A DNA stretch of 11,943 nt from Ferruginibacter sp. (lineage in GTDB: Bacteria > Bacteroidota > Bacteroidia > Chitinophagales > Chitinophagaceae): the NCBI GenBank assembly GCA_025352435.1, contig JANXTN010000207.1, positions 1 through 11,943 on the forward strand, given 5' to 3'. Numbering within the stretch: the stretch's first letter is position 1; each line of letters begins with the position of its first letter. Positions 1 through 8,020 of the stretch are shown piece by piece. Under the pieces are notes generated by a model. It did not search any database. It was not told the DNA's origin and saw nothing but the letters and a program-made list of their open reading frames with translations. The position numbers and the translations under genes were made by a program.

Positions 1-141
1 TGGTCTTTAAGTACTGATTACGAATTAACCATTAGGCAAAAAACCGCACAAATACCCGGTATTACAAATAATTTATGGAATGCCGGGTATTTGTGCGGTT
101 TTTTGCCTAATGGTTAATTCGTAATCAGTACTTAAAGACCA
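1..141. repeat. Perfect 59-bp inverted repeat with 23-bp centre (probable fold-back junction)
   Basis: Bases 1-59 are the exact reverse complement of 83-141, with no mismatch; 60-82 is the unpaired centre. The left arm starts at base 1, so the repeat may extend beyond the window. Both arms encode the same stretch of the outer-membrane barrel gene: the right arm on the minus strand, the left arm on the plus strand (reading WSLSTDYELTIRQK in each case). A coding sequence duplicated head-to-head across a tiny centre is typical of a fold-back chimera from amplification, library preparation or assembly. A natural terminator of this size inside a coding region would be very unusual, and DNA palindromes with arms this long tend to be unstable. 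Confidence 0.9.
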
Positions 142-2628
142 AACTTTTTTATAATACAACCTTGCATCTATTTCAAGACCGTGGGTAAAATAACTTAATT
201 TATTATTGTTTTGTGAGGTTTTTTGAACGTTATATCTTGGGTTATAATCAATGCTCACTTCATATTTTTTTTCTTTCTCCTTAGAAATATTTAAGGAAAA
301 ACCTGCATTGGTACTTTGTGCAAAACTCTTTTTACTATTTATAAAATCTGCAAATTTATAATACCCCACATTTGCATTTAGGTTCACTCTTGTATTTATC
401 TTTTTTATTTTTAAGCCGCCGCCGCCATAATAATTTACCGAAAAATTACCATTGGTGTTTATGGGTTGTGTGGTTGTTCTTCCATTGGTTTTATCAATAA
501 TTCTATTATTGGTTATTGCGTTTTGTGTAAGACTTACATTAAATCCTTGATAAATAAAAATGTCTTTAATAAAATTATAAGCATTGTTATTTATGCTAAA
601 ATTATTTGAAAAAGCAGGCTTTAAATCAGGGTTGCCAAGGATTTGGTTAAACTGATCATTGTTGTTTCTTAAAGGTTGCAATTGGTCAATTGTTGGTTGT
701 CTTGTACTTCCATTATAATTAATACTTATGCTGTGATTGGATTTGTAAGTATAGCTCATTCTTGCAGAAGGAAAAAAGTTGGTGAAATTTCTGCTGTACG
801 TTTTATTAAGTGTAATGTCCTTTAAATCAAAATTGATAAAACTCACTCCGCTTCCTACATTTATTTTAAATTTTTTGTAAGAATAATTAATTTTTGCAGA
901 AGGAATATTCTGCGTAATGTTTTGCTTAAATCTATTGGATAGCGTATCTACTTTTGTATCGTATTTGGCAGAAGCATTTGTATATTCAAAAGTGTTTTGC
1001 CCATTTGTACCATTGTTTAAACTTATTTGGTACCCTAACTCCAGCGAATATTTTTTACTCAACGGTTCTGTATAAACAATTTTTGTACTTAAATTATTTG
1101 TAGCCTTATCATAATCCTTCATTTGATTTACATTCGGTAAGGGTATAAAAAAACTGTTTAAAGTATCAGATCTTAAAAAAGTTTTTCCTTCGCTTTCAAG
1201 TAAGTTAAGGTCAACAGAAAGAGAAAGTGTTCTTCTCGCTTTTTTAAATTTATGTTTAAAAACCGCATTACCCGAGTAGGCTTGCTTATCGCTGTTAGTG
1301 GTTAAAAACCTGTTAGAGCCATTCTTAAAGGTACCCGATCCTCCGGTGGTAAGAGCGTTTCTTCGTTCGCTGCTTTGCGTATTGTAAAAATTACCGTTTG
1401 CAGTTATTTTTACGCTATTGTTAGAGTCTATTTTAAGATCGTAAATGCCTTTCAGTTTTACGTTGTTTCTATTAATGTTGGTAAAAACATTGCTGTTTTC
1501 ATTTAAAGTAGAATCGCCAATTTGTGTTTGAGTAAAAGTTTGCTGTGTATTGCTGTAGCGTTGGCTATTATACCTTGGCGCAAAATTTACATTGCTTTTT
1601 TCATTCCATTTATTACTGTATTGTACGCCGCCGTTTAAATTAGTTATAAAGCCATTTCTTGCATCAATGTATGGTTCGCCATCAGAGGATCTATTGTTTG
1701 AATAATAAGTGTTGCCACTTTCTTCATCAAAAGTTACATCTGCATTGCTATTACCAAACTTTTCTTCATCCTGCCAGCTCAACCCATCCTGTCCTGTATT
1801 TCCGTTTAATAAAAATCCGGTAATTTTTCTCTTGCCTTTAAATGAACTCAACAGAATATTGTCATTATACCTGGTGTCTATGTTTTTTTGTGGTCCACCT
1901 GCAAGGTCTATCTTACCAAAATATCCTTTCTTTTTATCTTCCTTCAATTTAAGGTTGATGGTCTTTTGTGTCTTTCCATCATCAATACCTGTAAATTCAC
2001 TTTGCTCGCTTTTTTTATCAAAAACCTGTACTTCTTTTACGGCACCAGCTCGTAAATTTTTTACTGCCATACCGGGGTCATCCCCAAAAAATTCTTCACC
2101 ATCTACCAATACTTTTTCCACTGTTTGTCCCATTGCTTTTATTTGTCCGTTTTTATCTACCTGTATGCCGGGCATTTTTTTTAGCAATTCCTCTACGTTT
2201 GCATTGGCACTTACTTTAAAACTGTCTGCGGTATATATGGTGGTATCTCCTTTTATTCTGATTGGGTTTCCGCTTTTTACAAGTACTGCTTCCAGCAATT
2301 TACTTTTTGGTGTAAGCGCAATGAGGGCAAGTGTTTCGTTGGTTGATTTTATTTCAATATCATCTACAAAATCTCCAAAATTTGGATGTGTTACAGATAA
2401 AATATATTTACCCGGCTCCACATCTTTCAAAGAGTACGATCCATCTTCTTTAACTCTTGTAAAATTGCTTATGACAGAGTCTTTCGCTGTAAGCACGATT
2501 ACGACTGCATTTTTGAGACTTGCCTTGGTAGAAGTATCTTTTATAAAACCTGACACTTCAATTTTTTGAGCTGTTGTAATAAGGAAAAAAATACAGAGGA
2601 ATACAAACAGTAAAATTTTTTTAAACAT
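73..2628 (-). CDS. Outer-membrane beta-barrel protein, TonB-receptor-like (3' end lost)
   Basis: Probable outer-membrane protein of the Bacteroidetes 'outer membrane beta-barrel family', related to TonB-dependent receptors; the substrate is unknown. Residues 1-20 are a signal peptide (MFKKILLFVFLCIFFLITTA). Residues about 24-105 form a carboxypeptidase-regulatory-like beta-sandwich (EDGSYSLKDVEPGKY). Residues about 125-235 resemble a plug domain, with EELLKKMPGIQVDKNG and VLVDGEEFFGDDP. The remainder is rich in Asn, Ser, Tyr and alternating beta-strands, as expected for a barrel. The 851-residue frame ends in PGIP-stop only because it runs into the inverted repeat at 1-141. The plus-strand copy instead reads PGITNNLWNA, which fits this family better, so roughly the last 70-100 residues are probably missing. 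A putative promoter lies at 2661-2691, divergent from glgB. Family assignment is good; transport specificity cannot be read. Confidence 0.85.
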   Translation of the reverse strand: MFKKILLFVFLCIFFLITTAQKIEVSGFIKDTSTKASLKNAVVIVLTAKDSVISNFTRVKEDGSYSLKDVEPGKYILSVTHPNFGDFVDDIEIKSTNETLALIALTPKSKLLEAVLVKSGNPIRIKGDTTIYTADSFKVSANANVEELLKKMPGIQVDKNGQIKAMGQTVEKVLVDGEEFFGDDPGMAVKNLRAGAVKEVQVFDKKSEQSEFTGIDDGKTQKTINLKLKEDKKKGYFGKIDLAGGPQKNIDTRYNDNILLSSFKGKRKITGFLLNGNTGQDGLSWQDEEKFGNSNADVTFDEESGNTYYSNNRSSDGEPYIDARNGFITNLNGGVQYSNKWNEKSNVNFAPRYNSQRYSNTQQTFTQTQIGDSTLNENSNVFTNINRNNVKLKGIYDLKIDSNNSVKITANGNFYNTQSSERRNALTTGGSGTFKNGSNRFLTTNSDKQAYSGNAVFKHKFKKARRTLSLSVDLNLLESEGKTFLRSDTLNSFFIPLPNVNQMKDYDKATNNLSTKIVYTEPLSKKYSLELGYQISLNNGTNGQNTFEYTNASAKYDTKVDTLSNRFKQNITQNIPSAKINYSYKKFKINVGSGVSFINFDLKDITLNKTYSRNFTNFFPSARMSYTYKSNHSISINYNGSTRQPTIDQLQPLRNNNDQFNQILGNPDLKPAFSNNFSINNNAYNFIKDIFIYQGFNVSLTQNAITNNRIIDKTNGRTTTQPINTNGNFSVNYYGGGGLKIKKINTRVNLNANVGYYKFADFINSKKSFAQSTNAGFSLNISKEKEKKYEVSIDYNPRYNVQKTSQNNNKLSYFTHGLEIDARLYYKKVWSLSTDYELTIRQKTAQIPGIP

Positions 2629-2660
2629 GTAGTTAGTTTTCTTTTGGTACAGAGATATTA

Positions 2661-2691
2661 CAAATTTGTTTCATAAAGTCTTTAGAACAAA
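2661..2691 (-). promoter_or_regulatory. Putative Bacteroidetes promoter for the outer-membrane protein gene
   Basis: Read on the minus strand, TTTG (2691-2688) is followed after 19 bases by CAAATTTG (2668-2661). This matches the Bacteroidetes -33/-7 pattern TTTG-N19-TAnnTTTG except for C instead of T at the first base of the -7 box. The implied transcription start is about 26 bases before the ATG at 2628. The -7 octamer is nearly its own reverse complement in pattern, but the plus-strand spacing (14 bases) is poor, so the minus direction is preferred. Confidence 0.35.
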
Positions 2692-2751
2692 CTAACATAT
2701 CTTAAATTTATGTTAACCAAATATTATACAAACGGTTTAACTTGTCGTTAA

Positions 2752-4689
2752 ATGGGATACGAAGACAGTAATTTTATTGACAGTACAAAAATGGTGTGGA
2801 ATTATTCTTTATTCACAGACGAGGATGTACAATTTTTTGCTGAGGGGAAACATTTTTATGTCCATCAAAAATTTGGAAGCCATAAAATAAATGTGCTGAA
2901 TACAGAAGGGTTTTATTTTGCAGTATGGGCTCCAAATGCAACAGAAGTATGTGTTATTGGAGAATTTAACGGGTGGAAAAAAAACCTGCATCCGTTGTAT
3001 GTAAGGCTTGATAAATCTGGTATTTGGGAAGGATTTATACCATACCTCACAGAAAATATTTTATACAAATACCAGATTACAGGCTTTGAAGGAGCCGAAA
3101 CTTTTAAGGCTGATCCTTATGCTATTTATTCAGAATTAAGACCGGGCACAGCTTCTAAAACAAAGCGACTAAATTATAATTGGAGTGATGGCGATTGGAT
3201 GGAGCATAGAAAAAAACACAATTCCCTGCATTCACCTTGGAGTGTTTATGAACTACACCTTGGTAGCTGGATGCGGCCAAAAAAAGATGAGCCGAATCTT
3301 TTCAATTCTTACAGAGATACTACGGAAAGATTGGTGCCTTATGTAAAGCAGATGGGCTTTACGCATGTAGAGTTTATGCCCGTTACTGAATATCCTTATG
3401 ACGGTAGCTGGGGTTACCAATGCACAGGTTTTTTCGCCGCTACTTCACGCTATGGAAATCCCGAAGATTTTATGCACTTAATAAATGAACTGCATAAAAA
3501 TAATATTGGGGTAATTCTCGATTGGGTTCCCTCGCATTTTCCAAGCGATGCGCATGGCCTGTATAAATTTGATGGTACCCATACCTATGAATATGCAGAT
3601 ATGCGTAAAGGTTTTCACAAAGACTGGAACAGTTACATATTTAATTATAAAAGGGGAGAAGTGCGGTCTTTCCTGCTGAGCAGCGCACACTTTTGGTTGC
3701 AATATTTTCACATTGATGGTATAAGGGTTGACGCTGTAAATTCCATTATCAGGCTTGATTTTTCGAGAGGGGAAGGAGAATGGGAACCCAATGAAAAAGG
3801 CGGAAACGATAATGAAGAAGCAATTTCTTTTTTGCAGGATTTTAATAGTATGGTTTACAGGGAATTCCAAGATGTGCAAACCATCGCAGAAGAAGCAAGC
3901 GATTGGTCAGGCATTACGTTATCTACCTCTAAAAATGGTTTGGGTTTCGGCATGAAGTGGATGATGGGATGGATGCACGATTCCTTTAAATATTTTAAAA
4001 AGAAATGGTACCAAAGGGCCGCTGCGCAAAACGATTTCACCTTTAGCATGATGTATTTTTATGATGAAAAATTTATGTTGCCGCTAAGCCACGATGAAAT
4101 TGTACATGGCAAAAGCCCTATGATTTATAAAATGCCGGGCAACGAATTTCAGCAGTTTGCAAACCTCCGTTTATTGTACACATATATGTATACACACCCG
4201 GGTGCAAAGTTATTGTTTATGGGCAATGAGTTTGCGCAGACAAATGAATGGAATTACGACAGCGAACTGCAATGGGAATTGTTACAATTTGCACCTCATA
4301 ACGGCATGCAGGCGTGTGTAAGAAATCTAAATCACCTTTACAAAAATTTACCTGCGCTCCATGAATATCAGTTCGATAAAAAAGGATTTAACTGGGAAGA
4401 TCTTTCAAAACCACAGGATGGAATTATTGTTTACAGAAGAAAAGCCAAGGACAAAAAGAATGATGTAGTCATTATTCTAAACATGATAGACTATGCGCAC
4501 GACGCAAAAACAATAGAAATAAAAGGTAAGAGTAACTGGACGGAAATACACAATTCAGACGATGTGTCATATTGGGGAAGTGGAAATTACACTAATGAAA
4601 ACATAATATGTGAAAGCGTTGATAAAAAGAAAAAATTATACAAAATAAATATACGGATTAATGCGTTTAGTGCTGTAGTGCTTCAATAA
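2752..4689 (+). CDS. glgB: 1,4-alpha-glucan branching enzyme
   Basis: Cytoplasmic GH13 enzyme that cuts alpha-1,4 glucan chains and re-attaches them by alpha-1,6 bonds in glycogen synthesis. Residues about 35-130 are a CBM48-type domain (FAVWAPNATEVCVIGEFNGW). The catalytic barrel carries all family regions: DWVPSHF (257-263), GIRVDAV with nucleophile D327, IAEEAS with acid/base E380, and LSHDEIVHGK with H447 and D448. The C-terminal beta domain ends at INAFSAVVLQ. The 645-residue length is normal for short GlgB proteins. The start is uncertain: ATG at 2791 (giving MVWNYSLFTDEDV) has a better A-rich context and matches where many relatives begin, so residues 1-13 may be untranslated. A weak promoter candidate is TTTA-N18-TAAATTTA (2681-2710). 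No glgA, glgC or other glycogen gene is next to it. The TPR gene follows after 27 bases, probably in the same transcript. Confidence 0.96.
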   Translation: MGYEDSNFIDSTKMVWNYSLFTDEDVQFFAEGKHFYVHQKFGSHKINVLNTEGFYFAVWAPNATEVCVIGEFNGWKKNLHPLYVRLDKSGIWEGFIPYLTENILYKYQITGFEGAETFKADPYAIYSELRPGTASKTKRLNYNWSDGDWMEHRKKHNSLHSPWSVYELHLGSWMRPKKDEPNLFNSYRDTTERLVPYVKQMGFTHVEFMPVTEYPYDGSWGYQCTGFFAATSRYGNPEDFMHLINELHKNNIGVILDWVPSHFPSDAHGLYKFDGTHTYEYADMRKGFHKDWNSYIFNYKRGEVRSFLLSSAHFWLQYFHIDGIRVDAVNSIIRLDFSRGEGEWEPNEKGGNDNEEAISFLQDFNSMVYREFQDVQTIAEEASDWSGITLSTSKNGLGFGMKWMMGWMHDSFKYFKKKWYQRAAAQNDFTFSMMYFYDEKFMLPLSHDEIVHGKSPMIYKMPGNEFQQFANLRLLYTYMYTHPGAKLLFMGNEFAQTNEWNYDSELQWELLQFAPHNGMQACVRNLNHLYKNLPALHEYQFDKKGFNWEDLSKPQDGIIVYRRKAKDKKNDVVIILNMIDYAHDAKTIEIKGKSNWTEIHNSDDVSYWGSGNYTNENIICESVDKKKKLYKINIRINAFSAVVLQ

Positions 4690-4716
4690 AGGAATAAAAC
4701 TTGCACTACCATTACT

Positions 4717-5739
4717 ATGAAAAAGATACTGGTAATTTTTTTTCTCTCTGCCATTCAACAGGCATCAGCAAATAATCTTTCTGACAGTTCTGACTTTTAT
4801 TATTCGAAAGGGATAAGCGAAAAAAATGAAAAGCGTTTTTTAACGGCTTCAACTAATTTTGAAAAAGCGATATCTTTTAATAAGAGCTATACTGAAGCAT
4901 ATATTGAAAATGGATATGCTAATAAAGAAATGAGGAAAACAGATCAGGCGAAAGCAAATTTTTTAAAAGCATATGAACTGCAGCCAAATAACGTCCAAAT
5001 TATTAAGGAACTTACAAGCTTGTATTTCGATTATCGCCAATGGGATAAGGCTGCGGAGTTTGCAAACAAATGTGCTGCCTGCGAAAATCCTGAGCGTGTC
5101 ATCGGCTTATGCCATTATGAAACGGAAAATTATGTGGCAGCAGAAAAGTTTTTGTTAAAAGCCGTAGCTAAAAATCCTGAAGATGCACAGGTAAATTATA
5201 CCTTAGGAAGAACCTATATGGAAACGGAAATGTACAAAAAAGCGGTTCCATTTTTTGAAAAAGCTGCTGCTTTGAATCCTGAAAAAAATGCTTGGGCTTA
5301 CGAACTCGGCTTACTTTATTACAACAATAATAATTATAGAAGTGCAGTGTCGGCCTTTGAAACTGCGGCAAAAAATGGGTATGCCGCTACCAATGATTTT
5401 AATGAAAATTATGGGTATGCGTTGCTCTATAGCGGACAGTATGCAAAAGGCGAAGAAAAACTGTTAAGTATCTATCAAAAAAAGGGTAACAAGGAAATGC
5501 TGAGAGATCTTGCACAGATTTTATACGAACAAAAACAATATGATCATTCACTTGATTATTGCCAAAAATTATTAGAGGCTGACCCAAAAGATTCGAAGGC
5601 TTTGTACCAGGCAGGTTTAACTTTTCAAAAAATGGGGCAAAAAGAAAAAGGACAGGGAATGTGTGATAAAGCAATTGAAATGGACCCATCGCTTGCCTCA
5701 AAAAGAACCAAATCAATGGATATGAGCGGCGCTTTATAA
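4717..5739 (+). CDS. Secreted or periplasmic TPR-repeat protein
   Basis: This is a helical-repeat protein with no enzymatic domain. Residues 1-18 form a signal peptide (MKKILVIFFLSAIQQASA) with a likely cut after SA and no lipobox cysteine, so the product is probably periplasmic or outer-membrane associated. The rest is a run of about seven to eight TPR units. Clear ones lie near residues 24-57, 58-91, 157-190 (LGRTYMETEMYKKAVPFFEKAAALNP), 191-224 and 293-326 (ALYQAGLTFQKMGQKEKG), with weaker units between. TPR arrays usually dock partner proteins; no partner can be inferred. It lies 27 bases after glgB and before a terminator, so co-transcription is likely, but a glycogen role is unlikely for an exported protein. 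Specific function unknown. Confidence 0.88.
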   Translation: MKKILVIFFLSAIQQASANNLSDSSDFYYSKGISEKNEKRFLTASTNFEKAISFNKSYTEAYIENGYANKEMRKTDQAKANFLKAYELQPNNVQIIKELTSLYFDYRQWDKAAEFANKCAACENPERVIGLCHYETENYVAAEKFLLKAVAKNPEDAQVNYTLGRTYMETEMYKKAVPFFEKAAALNPEKNAWAYELGLLYYNNNNYRSAVSAFETAAKNGYAATNDFNENYGYALLYSGQYAKGEEKLLSIYQKKGNKEMLRDLAQILYEQKQYDHSLDYCQKLLEADPKDSKALYQAGLTFQKMGQKEKGQGMCDKAIEMDPSLASKRTKSMDMSGAL

Positions 5740-5787
5740 AATTATTTAAATAAAAAATATAAAACCCTGAAAACTTCAAAACGTAAT

Positions 5788-5807
5788 CCCTCGAAAGAGG
5801 GGTTTTT
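5788..5807 (+). terminator. Rho-independent terminator after the glgB-TPR unit
   Basis: CCCTC (5788-5792), a GAAA loop, then GAGGG (5797-5801) is followed by G and five T. The stem can extend by about three weaker pairs into 5785-5787 / 5802-5804. A C-GAAA-G cap is a stable GNRA tetraloop. The T-run overlaps the stop codon (5806-5808) of the convergent arginase gene. Confidence 0.75.
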
Positions 5808-6753
5808 AGTTCATCATTAAAACGTTTACACTTCTTTGTAAAATATTAAAAGCAATTTCTGCCATTAGGTTTTCTTTATCAAGTGTTGGGTTCACTTCCG
5901 TAATTTCAAAGCAGCAAATTTTTCGGTTTTGCATAAACTTACTTATTAAATCCTCTGCCTCCCTTTCTTTGAGGCCATTACTTACAGGAGTGCCTGTACC
6001 TCTGGAAATAGCTGCGTCTAAACTATCTACATCGAAACTTACATAAATATCAGTACAGTCACTCAGGTGGCGCAGAACTTTCCGGCTCACACTTTCTACA
6101 CCATTTCTTCGCACTTCTGCAGTTGTAATTACCTTCATTCCGTGCTTTTCTATTAAATGCTTTTCTTCTTTTTCATAATCTCTCAAAGCAATAAACACAA
6201 TATCTTCCGGTAAAACTTTTTGTGGTATTTTTCCGATGTTTTTTAGTTGGGTCCACAGATTTGCAGTTTTTTCATCAAGTTCGTGCACAGCACATTCCAA
6301 GTTATCATCAGCAATGGCTGTCGATAATGGCATGCCATGTAAATTGCCCGTGGGCGTCGTATATGGCGTATGCAAATCTGAGTGGGCATCAATCCAAATT
6401 ATTCCTAATTTGCTTTTAGGTTTTGCAATTTTAATCCCTGCAATAGTTCCACCTGCATTGCTGTGATCGCCACTTAATACAACAGGAAAAAAATTGGCTT
6501 TTATACTTTCACTTACAGATTTGCTGATGCGTTCGTACATGGTAAGCACACCATGTATCCTTTTGGCATAAGGCGATTTGATCGGTTCAAAAAGTAAGTT
6601 ATTTTCAACTTCAATTTTTTCGGAAGGAAAATGAACAAAAAAGTTGCTCATGAAATCAAGGGCGGCAATTTTTACAGCATCTATTCCTAACGATGCACCC
6701 CTAGTGCCCGCACCAATTTCCGATGGAACTTCAATAATTTTAATATTTTTCAT
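5806..6753 (-). CDS. rocF: Arginase (ureohydrolase family)
   Basis: Binuclear manganese ureohydrolase, predicted to split arginine to ornithine and urea in the cytoplasm. The 315-residue length is typical. Metal ligands are complete by motif: H97 in SGDHS, D122/H124/D126 in DAHSDLHTP, and D241/D243 in SFDVDSLD. TPTGNLHGMP (H139) matches the arginase substrate loop, and TEVNPTLD (E286) matches the glutamate that binds the guanidinium group, favouring arginase over agmatinase or formimidoylglutamase. Two departures from the textbook motifs are SGDHS for GGDHS and LDAAISRGTGTPV for LDPxxAPGTGTP; I believe the second resembles other Bacteroidetes arginases. The gene lies 42 bases after the CrtA-like gene on the same strand, but a terminator separates them. 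I see no clear promoter in the gap. Symbol given at family level. Confidence 0.85.
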   Translation of the reverse strand: MKNIKIIEVPSEIGAGTRGASLGIDAVKIAALDFMSNFFVHFPSEKIEVENNLLFEPIKSPYAKRIHGVLTMYERISKSVSESIKANFFPVVLSGDHSNAGGTIAGIKIAKPKSKLGIIWIDAHSDLHTPYTTPTGNLHGMPLSTAIADDNLECAVHELDEKTANLWTQLKNIGKIPQKVLPEDIVFIALRDYEKEEKHLIEKHGMKVITTAEVRRNGVESVSRKVLRHLSDCTDIYVSFDVDSLDAAISRGTGTPVSNGLKEREAEDLISKFMQNRKICCFEITEVNPTLDKENLMAEIAFNILQRSVNVLMMN

Positions 6754-6777
6754 AATGCCGTTATTTTTGGAGCAATT

Positions 6778-6801
6778 AAAAAAACTAGCTCACGCTTAGT
6801 T
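6778..6801 (-). terminator. Probable terminator of the CrtA-like gene
   Basis: On the minus strand AACTA-(A bulge)-GC, loop GTGA, then GC-TAGTT is followed by a run of T (plus-strand A-tract 6778-6784). The stem is seven base pairs with one bulged base. It overlaps the stop codon of the CrtA-like gene at 6796-6798 and would separate it from the arginase gene. Confidence 0.5.
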
Positions 6802-7476
6802 CTCTTGAAAGGAGACAGTATTCAGGACTTTAAATCTTGTAAACATATCTTCACTGTACCATTTTTGTTGTCTCGTTTTTTGAATGACTTCTGCATGTTC
6901 TTTCATTCCATATGCAAAATTTTTCATAGCAATTTTGCTTTCCCATATACTGAAAGTAGCCTGTTTCACCCATGGTATTTCGCCAACACCATAGGAGGTT
7001 ATAAACCCTTCGGCTTTTACCATTTTAGCAGCTACAGGTGCAACGTTTTGCCAAAAGTATTTTAATTTGTTTAATTTAATCGTCGCTCTTGTAATCACAG
7101 CAATTTTTCCTTCATAGTCAGATTTAGGAGAAAGATTTCCAAAAGGCTTCTTACCGTCCCAAAAACCATGGCCTTCAATGGGCTCTAATAAATAACAAGT
7201 CGCTTTACAGCTAAATGTTTTAAACCATTTTGCGACAAATGTTCCATACAAATTTTCTATTGATACAAGTTGTCTCTCGTCTGAGTGAGCAGCCATTATA
7301 GCCCATTGGTGAAGATCAGGCATTTTATCAAAAGTGCCGTTTTTACCTGTACCCATTAATTTGTAAAAAGAAATGCTTTTGCGCAAACTCAATGGCAACC
7401 GTAGAATTGCCATCGCCAAAAATGCAAAAGGAATAAAACGGGTAGGATATTTAATAATGGTAAGCGATACATGCAT
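6796..7476 (-). CDS. Spheroidene monooxygenase-like protein (CrtA family)
   Basis: By pattern this belongs to the CrtA family. Characterised CrtA oxygenates acyclic carotenoids such as spheroidene in purple bacteria. Family hallmarks seen: FAFLAMAILRLPL near residue 17, FYKLMGTGKNGTF (38-50), CYLLEPIEGHGFWDG (94-108), ITRATI (128-133), GEIPWVKQATFSIWES (165-180), then HAEVIQKTR and KWYSEDMFTRFKV near the C-terminus. The 226-residue length fits the family. There is no signal peptide, though the first 30 residues are hydrophobic. No crtB, crtI, crtY or other carotenoid gene is visible, so the substrate is unknown and carotenoid oxygenation is only a family-based guess. The start at 7476 lies in ATGCATGCAT; the other ATG there (7480) is out of frame. 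A weak -7-like box (minus TTCTTTTG, 7525-7518) lies about 40 bases upstream. Confidence 0.72.
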   Translation of the reverse strand: MHVSLTIIKYPTRFIPFAFLAMAILRLPLSLRKSISFYKLMGTGKNGTFDKMPDLHQWAIMAAHSDERQLVSIENLYGTFVAKWFKTFSCKATCYLLEPIEGHGFWDGKKPFGNLSPKSDYEGKIAVITRATIKLNKLKYFWQNVAPVAAKMVKAEGFITSYGVGEIPWVKQATFSIWESKIAMKNFAYGMKEHAEVIQKTRQQKWYSEDMFTRFKVLNTVSFQEN

Positions 7477-7545
7477 GCATTGGCAAGATAAAGAAAACCT
7501 TGTTCGAGAAAAAACCGCAAAAGAAAATTACCTTACCTAAATAAG

Positions 7546-7569
7546 AAAATCCCACCGAAGCGGGATTTT
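7546..7569 (-). terminator. Rho-independent terminator after ndk, UUCG-capped
   Basis: On the minus strand AAAATCCCGC, loop TTCG, then GTGGGATTTT forms a 10-pair stem with one G-U pair and a C-UUCG-G tetraloop, followed by CTTATTT. Read on the plus strand, the G-U pair becomes an A-C mismatch and the tetraloop is lost, so the sequence itself shows the element serves the minus-strand ndk gene, which ends 20 bases upstream. Confidence 0.8.
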
Positions 7570-7588
7570 GTATGAAAATTTTAACCAA

Positions 7589-8005
7589 TTAAAACTGTTC
7601 CAGTTTACTAAAGAAAAAATTACCTTCAACAGCAGCATTTTCATCACTGTCGCTTCCATGCACAGCATTTTCTCCAATAGATGTAGCATATTTTTTTCTG
7701 ATGGTTCCTTCTTCCGCATTTGCAGGATTAGTAGCACCGATTAATTTGCGGAAATCTTCAACCGCATTTTCTTTTTCAAGAATAGCAGCTGTGATTGGGC
7801 CACGACTCATAAACTCAACCAACTCACCATAAAAAGGACGTTCTTTGTGAATAGCATAAAATTCACCTGCTTTTGCTTCGCTAAGGTGAGTCATTTTCAT
7901 TGCGACAATACGGAATCCCGCCGCATTGATCATTTCTAAAATTCCTCCTGTATGACCGTTTTGTGTGGCATCAGGTTTTATCATTGTAAAAGTTCTGTCA
8001 GTCAT
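7589..8005 (-). CDS. ndk: Nucleoside diphosphate kinase
   Basis: Cytoplasmic enzyme that moves the gamma-phosphate from ATP to other nucleoside diphosphates through a phospho-histidine. The 138-residue product is the standard length. Visible motifs are FTMIKPDA at the N-terminus, [37 protein letters not shown], and the active-site segment NAVHGSDS with catalytic H116. The frame is open to an ATG at 8023, but that would add MRKKQI and place the start inside the promoter -7 box (8021-8028), so ATG at 8005 is chosen. It is transcribed alone, divergent from nrnA. Confidence 0.97.
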   Translation of the reverse strand: MTDRTFTMIKPDATQNGHTGGILEMINAAGFRIVAMKMTHLSEAKAGEFYAIHKERPFYGELVEFMSRGPITAAILEKENAVEDFRKLIGATNPANAEEGTIRKKYATSIGENAVHGSDSDENAAVEGNFFFSKLEQF

Positions 8006-8020
8006 TATCTGTTTTTTGCG

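Noticed and set aside
1..141. The inverted repeat as a transcription terminator or a phase-variation inversion site.
   Set aside because: The arms are 59 bp, perfect and coding on both strands, with no T-run, no recombinase gene nearby and no second gene cassette. A fold-back artefact explains everything more simply.
1709..2569. A 286-codon open frame on the plus strand.
   Set aside because: It lies wholly antisense to the outer-membrane protein gene. Its translation is a Ser/Phe/Leu-rich mirror of that gene with no domain pattern.
6762..6769. TATTTTTG on the plus strand as a promoter.
   Set aside because: It matches the -7 consensus but points into the antisense of the CrtA-like gene with no plus-strand gene to serve; chance match in AT-rich sequence.
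6805..7065. An 86-codon plus-strand frame.
   Set aside because: It is antisense to the CrtA-like gene, with Phe/Cys/His-rich composition typical of a shadow frame.
7537..7737. A 66-codon minus-strand frame overlapping the ndk 3' end and terminator.
   Set aside because: It is out of frame with ndk, crosses the terminator hairpin and has no recognisable protein features.
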